DNA of 64,000 bases from positions 1-64,000 of IMG/VR virus record IMGVR_UViG_3300025168_013179. One strand, written 5' to 3'. The notes beneath the pieces were generated by a model, which worked only from the letters and a program-made list of their open reading frames with translations, searched no databases and had not been told where the DNA came from. This DNA is from a virus. Made by a program: the position numbers and the translations under genes. Below are positions 58,055-64,000 of this stretch, piece after piece. Positions within the stretch are counted from its first letter, which is position 1, and every line of letters starts with the position of its first letter.

Positions 58055-58079
58055 GCGCGTGGCGACTTCGTCGAGAGAG
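58055..58079 (+). repeat. GC-rich hairpin element, copy 3
   Basis: Same core as copy 2: GCGCGTGG, CGAC-TTC-GTCG hairpin, AGAGAG, then AAAAACGCCCTCC. It sits between convergent gene ends, 13 nt beyond the histone-like gene stop and just before the terminator. Confidence 0.75.
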
Positions 58080-58092
58080 AAAAACGCCCTCC

Positions 58093-58260
58093 CTACGCTT
58101 TAGTAGCCTCCATATTAGCCTTTTTGTAAGGCGTAATTAATTTTTTGATCTCTCCTGCTGCTTTTCTAGCTCTTGCTTGAGATGCTTTAGTAGATCCGGA
58201 GTTGTTCTCCTCTAAGATAGCAAACTGAGTTGCTAATTGTTCAAATAATTCGTCTTTCAT
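58093..58260 (-). CDS. Histone H1-like small protein (Hc1-like)
   Basis: A 55-residue protein: MKDELFEQLATQFAILEEN, then GSTKASQARARKAAGEIKKL and a basic tail. The K-A-x-x-A-R-A-R-K-A-x-x-E-I-K-K-L pattern matches the Bacteroidota histone H1/Hc1-like proteins. It may bind and compact DNA or displace host nucleoid proteins. It follows the GroEL gene in the same direction and ends at a strong terminator. Confidence 0.78.
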   Translation of the reverse strand: MKDELFEQLATQFAILEENNSGSTKASQARARKAAGEIKKLITPYKKANMEATKA

Positions 58261-58282
58261 AATTTAATTTAATTGTGCTAGT

Positions 58283-59926
58283 TTATCCTAATAGCATACT
58301 AGGATCGATACCAGCTGGTTTATCGTCTTTATCTTCAGGGTTTTTAGTTACTACTGCCTCAGTAATAAGTAAGGTTCCTGCCACAGATGCAGCATTTTCT
58401 AATGCCAATCTGGTTACTTTAGTTGGGTCTATAATACCTGCTTCAAACATATTAACTATTTCTTTGATTCTAGGATTATATCCTTCCCATTCGTTACCGT
58501 TATCTTTAATCTCTGCTTCTATATCGTGTATGTCTTCTATCTCTATACCTGCGTTTGTAAGTATCTTTTCAAAAGGTTTCTCACAAGCATTTATAACAAT
58601 ATCATAACCGGTAGAAATATGTTCATTGCTATCCTCTGGAATATTATGTATTATTTGCATTGCTGCGTTTAGTAGAGCAATTCCTCCCCCGGGTAGAATA
58701 CCTTCTTCCAATGCTGCTTTTGTAGCATGTAAAGCATCTTCGACTCTATCCTTTTTCTCTTTCATCTCTATCTCTGTATGACCTCCTACATGAACGATAG
58801 CTACTCCTCCAATGAACTTGGCTAATCTATTTTGTAGATTCTCTTTTTCAAATGGTGATGTAGATTCATCTATTTGAGTTTTTATCTCTTCTACCTTCTG
58901 TGTAATTTTATCTTCTTCTCCTTTAGCGTCTATAATAGTAGTAAATTCTTTAGAAATAGTAGCTTTATTAGCTTTACCCAACCATTTAGTATCAAATTTA
59001 TCTAACCTCATACCTTTCTCAGAAGAAACAACTTGTCCACCAGTTAAAATAGCTATATCCTCCATGATAGCTTTTTTTCTATCACCGAATTCTGGTGCTT
59101 TAACTGCAGCACATGCTAGGATACCTCTCATTTTATTTACTACTAATGTAGATAGTGCTTCTCCATCTATATCGTCAGCAATAATTAATAATGACTTATT
59201 TTGTTGAGAAACAGCCTCCAAGATAGGAAGTAACTCTTTGACCTGATTTAGTCTTTTATCGACTATAAGAACGAAAGGTTCTTTCAGTACTGCTGTCATA
59301 GAGTTATTATCAGTAACAAAATATGGAGACTTATAACCTCTGTCGAACTGCATTCCTTCAACCGTCTCTAAGTACGTTTCTCCGGTTTTCGACTCTTCTA
59401 TCGTAACTACTCCATCTCTTCCTACCTTGTCCATGGCTGTTGAAATTAATTCACCAACTTCTGTGTCATTATTAGCAGATATTGTAGCAATTTGTTTTAA
59501 TTGCGCCTCATCTGTAATTTCTTTTGAATACCCTTCAAGGTACTCTACTACTTTTTTAGTAGCTTCATCAATACCTTTTTTGATTTCTACTGCGTTTGAT
59601 CCTGCTTCCAGTCTCTCTAAACCTTCTGCTAATATAGATTGTGCTAATAATGTAGAGGTAGTAGTACCATCCCCGGCATAATCAGCTGTTTTAATAGCAG
59701 CTTGTTTTACAATTTGAGCTCCTAAGTTTTGTATTTTATCTTCTAAAACAATTGATTTAGCTACTGTAACTCCATCTTTTGTAGATATAGGATTACCCAT
59801 ATCTTGTTCTATAATAACATTACGTCCAGAAGGACCTAAAGTTGCAGTAACTGCATCAGCTAGTTTATTTACCCCGTTAGATAATTCTATCCTTGCAGGG
59901 TTTGCAAATGTAATTTTTTTACTCAT
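58283..59926 (-). CDS. groEL: Chaperonin GroEL
   Basis: A 547-residue full-length chaperonin. GPSGRNVIIEQDMGNP, DGVTVAKSI and AGDGTTTSTLLAQ (nucleotide-binding, with D in AGDGTTT), KAPEFGDRKKAIMEDIA and the GGGIALL region are all intact. The C-terminus ends in DPSMLLG, not the Gly-Gly-Met repeats of many bacterial GroELs. It would refold phage proteins, most likely capsid, with the GroES partner 2 nt upstream in the operon. A full GroEL is rare in phages. Confidence 0.96.
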   Translation of the reverse strand: MSKKITFANPARIELSNGVNKLADAVTATLGPSGRNVIIEQDMGNPISTKDGVTVAKSIVLEDKIQNLGAQIVKQAAIKTADYAGDGTTTSTLLAQSILAEGLERLEAGSNAVEIKKGIDEATKKVVEYLEGYSKEITDEAQLKQIATISANNDTEVGELISTAMDKVGRDGVVTIEESKTGETYLETVEGMQFDRGYKSPYFVTDNNSMTAVLKEPFVLIVDKRLNQVKELLPILEAVSQQNKSLLIIADDIDGEALSTLVVNKMRGILACAAVKAPEFGDRKKAIMEDIAILTGGQVVSSEKGMRLDKFDTKWLGKANKATISKEFTTIIDAKGEEDKITQKVEEIKTQIDESTSPFEKENLQNRLAKFIGGVAIVHVGGHTEIEMKEKKDRVEDALHATKAALEEGILPGGGIALLNAAMQIIHNIPEDSNEHISTGYDIVINACEKPFEKILTNAGIEIEDIHDIEAEIKDNGNEWEGYNPRIKEIVNMFEAGIIDPTKVTRLALENAASVAGTLLITEAVVTKNPEDKDDKPAGIDPSMLLG

Positions 59927-59928
59927 GA

Positions 59929-60249
59929 TTATATGTCGTTATGTTTAGTTTCTTCCCTAATAACAGCTAGTATTTCTCTATCTTGAGCTACTAAATACTC
60001 TTCACCTTCAAAATCTATTCTTAAAGTACCTAATTTAGGAACTAAGACAGTATCTCCTACATGACACGATCTAATAGGAATCATTTTACCGTATTCAGAT
60101 AATCTACCAGACCCGATGGCTACTACTGTACCCATTTCTGGTTTTTCTTTTCCTAAATCTGGTATTACTATGGATCCGTAGGTTTGTTCTCCTTCATCTA
60201 AAGGTTTAATCAGTACTCTATCATTAGAGGGTATTAATTTTTTAGTCAT
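59929..60249 (-). CDS. groES: Co-chaperonin GroES-like
   Basis: A 106-residue GroES: start PSNDRVLIKPLDEGEQ, mobile loop near TYGSIVIPDLGKEK, and EEYLVAQDREILAVI at the end. Slightly longer than host GroES (about 95). T4 uses gp31 in place of GroES with the host GroEL; here both partners are phage-coded. TTG-N20 promoter 17 nt upstream. Confidence 0.94.
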   Translation of the reverse strand: MTKKLIPSNDRVLIKPLDEGEQTYGSIVIPDLGKEKPEMGTVVAIGSGRLSEYGKMIPIRSCHVGDTVLVPKLGTLRIDFEGEEYLVAQDREILAVIREETKHNDI

Positions 60250-60266
60250 AACTTATTTATTTATTA

Positions 60267-60297
60267 TTAATATAAGATTAATTTATTTAAGAGGCAA
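60267..60297 (-). promoter_or_regulatory. TTG-N20-TATATTAA promoter for groES-groEL
   Basis: TTG 60295-60297, box TATATTAA 60267-60274, 17 nt before the groES ATG. One arm of a 10-bp inverted repeat abuts the TTG. Confidence 0.78.
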
Positions 60298-60789
60298 CTC
60301 GAGAGCGGGAAAGTTTAGCTAATTTTCAAAGTTTTTGGTTCTGATCCTTTAGCAAAAGGAATAATAACTTGTAATAGTCCGTTTTTAAATTCAGCTGTAG
60401 CTTTACTTAAGTTAAACTTACTATCTATCTTCCAACCTAAGTTGAATGATCTTTTAGCGATGCCTTTGTGAATATACTTTCCAGTATTATCATCGCCGTC
60501 TGGTTTATCGTAATTTACTCTAATTATATTACCTTCTATTTGAATATCGATATCTTCTTTTGAGATCCCGGTACAAGCTATATCTAAGCCTAAACCTATT
60601 TCTTTTTCGTAAATATCTACTGGGTGAGGTAATTTGGATTCTGCCAACGGTCTGTAAGTGTTGGCGTCTTGGAAAAAATTTCTTACTAAAATGTCGAACG
60701 GATTACGTTCATAAAATAATGTACTCATATCATTGTGTTTTGTGAGTGCCTAAGCTACTCGGTTAATAAAAATTAAAATCGCTCTCGAG
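60298..60789. repeat. 10-bp inverted repeat flanking hsp20
   Basis: CTCGAGAGCG at 60298-60307 is the exact inverse of CGCTCTCGAG at 60780-60789. The two arms bracket the hsp20 gene, one beside the groES promoter and the other beside the hsp20 late motif. A shared regulator site is one possibility. Confidence 0.5.
60315..60728 (-). CDS. Small heat-shock protein, Hsp20-like
   Basis: A 137-residue alpha-crystallin-domain protein: DIACTGISKEDIDIQ, then KYIHKGIAKRSFNLGW, and FKNGLLQVIIP, the A-x-x-x-x-G-L-L-x-V-x-I-P hallmark. It keeps unfolded proteins from aggregating. Hsp20 genes are common in T4-like marine phages. Next to GroES/GroEL, it completes a folding set, but with a late motif instead of an early promoter. 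Confidence 0.93.
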   Translation of the reverse strand: MSTLFYERNPFDILVRNFFQDANTYRPLAESKLPHPVDIYEKEIGLGLDIACTGISKEDIDIQIEGNIIRVNYDKPDGDDNTGKYIHKGIAKRSFNLGWKIDSKFNLSKATAEFKNGLLQVIIPFAKGSEPKTLKIS

Positions 60790-60802
60790 TCGATTCTCTT
60801 TA

Positions 60803-60812
60803 TAATAAATAT
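60803..60812 (-). promoter_or_regulatory. Candidate late promoter motif
   Basis: Minus strand ATATTTATTA followed by TAAAG, 74 nt before the hsp20 ATG, close to one arm of the inverted repeat. Confidence 0.5.
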
Positions 60813-60826
60813 CTCTATTTTTAGTT

Positions 60827-63151
60827 TTAATGTCCATCTCTCCAGTTATCTGATATCTCAGGAGGTGCTTTTAACGTAACGCCAGGTAGTTGAGTAGTAG
60901 TCTCCATAATCTCTTGAACTATAGGAGCAAACATAGCAACATCTTTCTTATCGCAGTTAATAATCAATTGATCATGTACTTGAGCTTGTACAGAAGCATC
61001 TATACCAAGTTCTTTAGCTTTACGGTTAATTACTAAAGCAGCTCTATTCACAACAGCAGCTGCTAAACTCTGTAACTGAAAGTTAAGGCAGTTATTAAGC
61101 CCATTTCTAAAGTCTCTATAAGCTTTGATAACCTTATCTTTACCGTAAGTAGGTTCTAACGACTTTCTAAATCTCCAATCCATTAATTTATTATCGAATT
61201 TTTCATAGTACTGCTTAACTCGAGGCAAATGTCTAATTCTACCGACGTAGTTAGTTATACGTCCATAGGCTTTAACTTCTTCTCTAGATCTCTCTCTCCA
61301 TTCAGCTAACTGAGGAAAACCATCTAGGTATCCTTTGATAAGTCTCTCAGCTTCTTTCTGATCTACACCTAATGTCATTTTAAGAGCATAAGCTTCCATA
61401 CCGTAGGCAATACCTAAAGAATAAGCTTTAGCTTTATTACGTTTAATAGGGTCTAGCTTTTTAAGGTAGTTATCAGCTTTTTTATCAGCAGATACTCCTT
61501 GTAAGTTCTCAGTTTGTATAGCAACAGTAGAGTAGAAGTCCCATCCTTTTCTAAATATCTCCCTTAGGTTCTCATCTCCTGTTACTGATGCAAAGCAATG
61601 AGGCTCTAGTGATTCGTAATCAGCATCGATAACCTTTCTACCATCACCAGCAGTTAAGAAAGCTCTAACTATATTAACATACTTCATAATGATAGGAGCA
61701 TCTTCTCCTTCTTCTAAAGGTTTAGGCAGCTGTTGAGCATCAGATCCATAACGACCAGACACAGTTCCGTTCTGCTTAAAGTAAAAGTAGTATCTACCGT
61801 CCTCATTCCTATCTCTAAATCTATCTACGTAAGTAGACTTAATCTTAAGCAACTTATTATATATACGTAAGTTCTCAGCCCATGCATAAGTCTTAGATAA
61901 CTCCTCAACCATACTCATGTCAAACTTATCTCTACCGGATTTAGTATTAGCTCCTGATACTTTAGGTTTAATGCCCATATACTTAAAGACTATCTCTCCT
62001 AAATGCTTCTTTGACTGTATATTAATGTAGTCTCCATCGTTAGATTCTTTCCATAGCGACATCGATAAACGTGCTTTCTCAACGTCCTCTAGTAGGCTTT
62101 GATCTCCGGTAAGCAAAAACTGCTTAACACTAGAGTCATCTAACTCTTCGATATACTTTTGAGTAAGAGAGTACTTACCAGTCTTTTCGGACTTAGGTAA
62201 TGGTAGAGAGTACCTTTGTACTAGCGTTTGAGCCCAATTACCTTTATGAGAAACTGGATAGTTAGTCATAGAAGTAGCTACTACCCATTCTTTAACCTCT
62301 GGTATAGCAAGTAAAGACTTCATAACAATCTCTTTATTCTCTTTTTGATCTATTACTATCTCGTCATGTATCTTATTAAGTAAGTTCATATCAAGATCGA
62401 CTCCTTGAGCTTCCATAGGTACAGTCACTTCACGGTAGATAGGCATAACCTCTTCTTCAAAGAAAAACTTCTCTAAGCCTTCCTCTTTAAGCTTTTTAAG
62501 GTATAGATTACATATACGAAGAGTAAGATCGGTATCTGCAGAAGCATACTTAGATAATATATCTAAATCAGCTTTATAAATCTCGTATAAAGCCTTTGTA
62601 GTCTGGCCACCGTTCTTTTTAATACTCTCTTTAAGTTCAACTTGCTCTTCGTTAGCGGCTTTCTCTACATCTAAGCCAAGCTCTTTCTGATTCATTATTG
62701 CAATTGACTTTAACCCAAAAGGATTACCGTAACCAAAAGCACCTTCCTCGTAAACTGTATGAACTAGTAAACCAGTATCAACCCAAACGTCAGGAAGTAA
62801 ATCTACACCTAAATAGTTCTTAATAAACTGAACGTCAAACGAAGCATTATGAAATACAAGTTTCTTACCTTTAAGTAACTTAAGTAAGTTCCTAGATATA
62901 GTTTCAGTAGAAGTACCGTCGATAGTCTGTAATTCTAGTTCGTCTTTATCAAAGTTAAATACTAAAGTAGGTAAGTAGAAACCTATTCCTTCGTCACCGG
63001 ATACAGACCATCCTACAATCTTATCCTTTCTAGGATTAAGACCAGTCGTCTCGGTATCAACAGCAATAACTTCTGATTCAGTAATATGTTGATGTAAGAG
63101 TTTTAAGGTCTCCTTATCTTGGACCGTATAGTACTTTTTTTCTAACTGCAT
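60827..63151 (-). CDS. polA: DNA polymerase, family A, with 3'-5' exonuclease
   Basis: A 774-residue replicative-type family A polymerase. Residues 1-200: DnaQ-like proofreading domain (D32 and E34 in VDTETTGL; later FHNASFD and YASADTDLT). Palm: motif A with D511 and steric-gate E516 (DADYESLEP); O-helix R571, K575, Y583 (RNKAKAYSLGIAYG) with Leu579 in the place of E. coli F762; motif C V-H-D-Q at 725-728 with D727, where Gln replaces the usual Glu. No 5'-3' exonuclease domain. T4 itself uses a family B polymerase. Promoter is TTG-N19. Confidence 0.95.
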   Translation of the reverse strand: MQLEKKYYTVQDKETLKLLHQHITESEVIAVDTETTGLNPRKDKIVGWSVSGDEGIGFYLPTLVFNFDKDELELQTIDGTSTETISRNLLKLLKGKKLVFHNASFDVQFIKNYLGVDLLPDVWVDTGLLVHTVYEEGAFGYGNPFGLKSIAIMNQKELGLDVEKAANEEQVELKESIKKNGGQTTKALYEIYKADLDILSKYASADTDLTLRICNLYLKKLKEEGLEKFFFEEEVMPIYREVTVPMEAQGVDLDMNLLNKIHDEIVIDQKENKEIVMKSLLAIPEVKEWVVATSMTNYPVSHKGNWAQTLVQRYSLPLPKSEKTGKYSLTQKYIEELDDSSVKQFLLTGDQSLLEDVEKARLSMSLWKESNDGDYINIQSKKHLGEIVFKYMGIKPKVSGANTKSGRDKFDMSMVEELSKTYAWAENLRIYNKLLKIKSTYVDRFRDRNEDGRYYFYFKQNGTVSGRYGSDAQQLPKPLEEGEDAPIIMKYVNIVRAFLTAGDGRKVIDADYESLEPHCFASVTGDENLREIFRKGWDFYSTVAIQTENLQGVSADKKADNYLKKLDPIKRNKAKAYSLGIAYGMEAYALKMTLGVDQKEAERLIKGYLDGFPQLAEWRERSREEVKAYGRITNYVGRIRHLPRVKQYYEKFDNKLMDWRFRKSLEPTYGKDKVIKAYRDFRNGLNNCLNFQLQSLAAAVVNRAALVINRKAKELGIDASVQAQVHDQLIINCDKKDVAMFAPIVQEIMETTTQLPGVTLKAPPEISDNWRDGH

Positions 63152-63156
63152 ATAAT

Positions 63157-63186
63157 ATAATATAAGAATTTTTTTATAATTTACAA
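63157..63186 (-). promoter_or_regulatory. TTG-N19-TATATTAT promoter, relaxed
   Basis: TTG 63184-63186, 19-nt spacer, box TATATTAT 63157-63164, 5 nt before the DNA polymerase ATG. Confidence 0.5.
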
Positions 63187-63674
63187 ACTAAATAATTATT
63201 AATTAAGGTATTCCAATTATCATTAGTAGGTCTAATAGAACATTTTTTTCTTTGTCCATTAGTCATCCAGTTTATCATTTTTAATTCTCTTCTTTCATTA
63301 ATATAGAAATCCCTATCATTAACAATTTTTTCTCTTGGAACATTAAATACTTCTCCTGTATCACATATAACAGTCAAAAAGTCAAAATTAAGATCAGAAT
63401 GAAGCTGTATAAGATTTCGTTCAGAAGATTTTTTAACATCCATCTTAGGAGTTAAGAATTTTACTGAATAAGTACCTAGATCACCAGTACCGTCTATATT
63501 ATCTTGTCTTGGAGGAGCTGGTTTATAACCTTTATCTATTTTTTCAAGAATAATTTTTTTAGCTTGAGCCTCACCGTATAAGCCAGACACTTGGTCAGGG
63601 TCTAATCCTTCTAGTGGAGCTAACTCTTTAAGTTTATTACAATACTCTAGTATGAGATTTAAATTTTTTGACAT
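63174..63674 (-). CDS. Restriction-endonuclease-like protein (DUF6998-like)
   Basis: A 166-residue protein. DGTGDLGTYSVKFLTP, followed by NLIQLHSDLNFDFLTVICD, gives D-x(n)-(E/D)-x-K-like residues of the PD-(D/E)XK fold found in restriction enzymes and DUF6998 proteins. Activity is uncertain because the acidic residue before the Lys is not clear. It sits directly upstream of the DNA polymerase gene. Confidence 0.55.
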   Translation of the reverse strand: MSKNLNLILEYCNKLKELAPLEGLDPDQVSGLYGEAQAKKIILEKIDKGYKPAPPRQDNIDGTGDLGTYSVKFLTPKMDVKKSSERNLIQLHSDLNFDFLTVICDTGEVFNVPREKIVNDRDFYINERRELKMINWMTNGQRKKCSIRPTNDNWNTLINNYLVCKL

Positions 63675-63696
63675 AATATAACCTTTTTATTTACTA

Positions 63697-63727
63697 TAAA
63701 GATAAGAAAAATATCTCAGGGAGACAA
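63697..63727 (-). promoter_or_regulatory. TTG-N20-TATCTTTA promoter
   Basis: TTG 63725-63727 followed by TCTCCCTGAG, box TATCTTTA 63697-63704, 22 nt before the ATG at 63674. The TTG lies in the end of the edge gene. Confidence 0.78.
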
Positions 63728-64000
63728 GCTTTTTTTATAAAAATCGTAAAGTAAGTCTCCTAGAATCTTATACCCATGTCTATTAGGGTGATTTCTTTGA
63801 CCTGGAGGGCTAAACGCTAGTTCAGTATTTTCAAATACATCTCCTCCTATTTTATTCAAATGATCCCAAGCAGTAGAGGCTCCAAATTTCCAATACTTAG
63901 TCTTGTCTACTAACCCCCATTTTTCATTATTAGAATCAAATGAATTCATCTCTTCAAAACCATCTATAAAGATATATTGACATTTTTTATATTTGAAAAA
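63716..64000 (-). CDS. SGNH-like protein, 5' end outside window
   Basis: The frame is open to the right edge, with FIDGFEEMNSFDSNNEKW before and a C-terminus ending NHPNRHGYKILGDLLYDFYKK. The H-P-N-x-x-G-(Y/H)-K-x-L pattern matches the last block of SGNH-type hydrolases and the C-terminus of the plus-strand gene at 8671-9330. An internal Met at 63949 is not a required start. Only the 3' end is visible, so the call is tentative. Confidence 0.6.
   Translation of the reverse strand, partial: FFKYKKCQYIFIDGFEEMNSFDSNNEKWGLVDKTKYWKFGASTAWDHLNKIGGDVFENTELAFSPPGQRNHPNRHGYKILGDLLYDFYKKSLSP

Noticed and set aside
1-64000. tRNA genes, CRISPR arrays, integrase or transposase genes
   Set aside because: I looked for cloverleaf-type T-loops, direct repeat arrays and known catalytic motifs and saw none; a dedicated tRNA scan could still find one.

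Overview
The window is one contiguous piece of a large, AT-rich, contractile-tailed (T4-like) bacteriophage genome, almost all coded on the minus strand in tightly packed or overlapping genes. T4-type marks are baseplate wedge proteins like gp6 and gp25, a hub/needle protein of gp5 type, and a late sigma factor of gp55 type. The likely host is a member of the Bacteroidota, probably Flavobacteriia. The evidence is: lipoproteins starting C-S-K-D-D after the lipobox; signal peptides ending in FSQ or NAQ; starts with no clear Shine-Dalgarno sequence; and seventeen promoters of the form TTG-N20-TAT(A/C)TT(A/T)A, which matches the Bacteroidota -33/-7 pattern (TTG ... TAnnTTTG). No tRNA, integrase, transposase or CRISPR array was seen.

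Layout from left to right: 1-5.3 kb, baseplate genes; 5.3-7.1 kb, late sigma factor, a membrane-anchored coiled coil and an HD hydrolase; 7.2-15.6 kb, an accessory region of many small genes (SGNH-type hydrolase, 2OG-Fe(II) oxygenase, DksA-like zinc finger, A-type iron-sulfur carrier) holding most of the TTG-N20 promoters and two copies of a GC-rich hairpin element; 15.6-18 kb, two adjacent Hint (hedgehog/intein) domain genes, one fused to a large structural-looking protein; 18-24.7 kb, methyltransferase, ferredoxin-reductase-like flavoprotein, DUF932 protein, SWIM finger, transglycosylase-like lysin and HNH-like protein; 24.7-46.3 kb, a 21-kb sugar-nucleotide and glycosyltransferase module; 46.3-47.8 kb, RecB/Cas4-type nuclease and DUF1599 protein; 47.8-53 kb, membrane and lysis region (amidase, spanin-like overlapping pair, holin candidate) with a thioredoxin-like protein, a surface lipoprotein and an outer-membrane-barrel-like protein; 53-57.8 kb, small proteins, another 2OG oxygenase, a sulfotransferase-like protein, a nucleosidase plus adenine phosphoribosyltransferase pair and a glycosyltransferase; 58-60.8 kb, a histone H1-like protein and the chaperones GroEL, GroES and Hsp20; 60.8-64 kb, family A DNA polymerase, a nuclease-like protein and a truncated SGNH-like gene at the edge.

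How the parts work together (inference): TTG-N20 promoters would be read by host RNA polymerase with its main sigma factor and drive accessory, metabolic, replication and glycan genes. A second repeated motif, (C/A)TATTTATTA, sits before structural, membrane, lysis and Hsp20 genes and is a candidate late promoter for the gp55-type sigma factor. The glycan module makes activated sugars (UDP-sugar dehydrogenase, epimerases, 4,6-dehydratase, two DegT-type enzymes, deacetylases) and transfers them with at least seven glycosyltransferases. No flippase, polymerase or lipid-linked initiating transferase is visible, so virion or other cytoplasmic targets are more likely than a complete host O-antigen. 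Chaperones, redox enzymes and purine salvage would support virion production.
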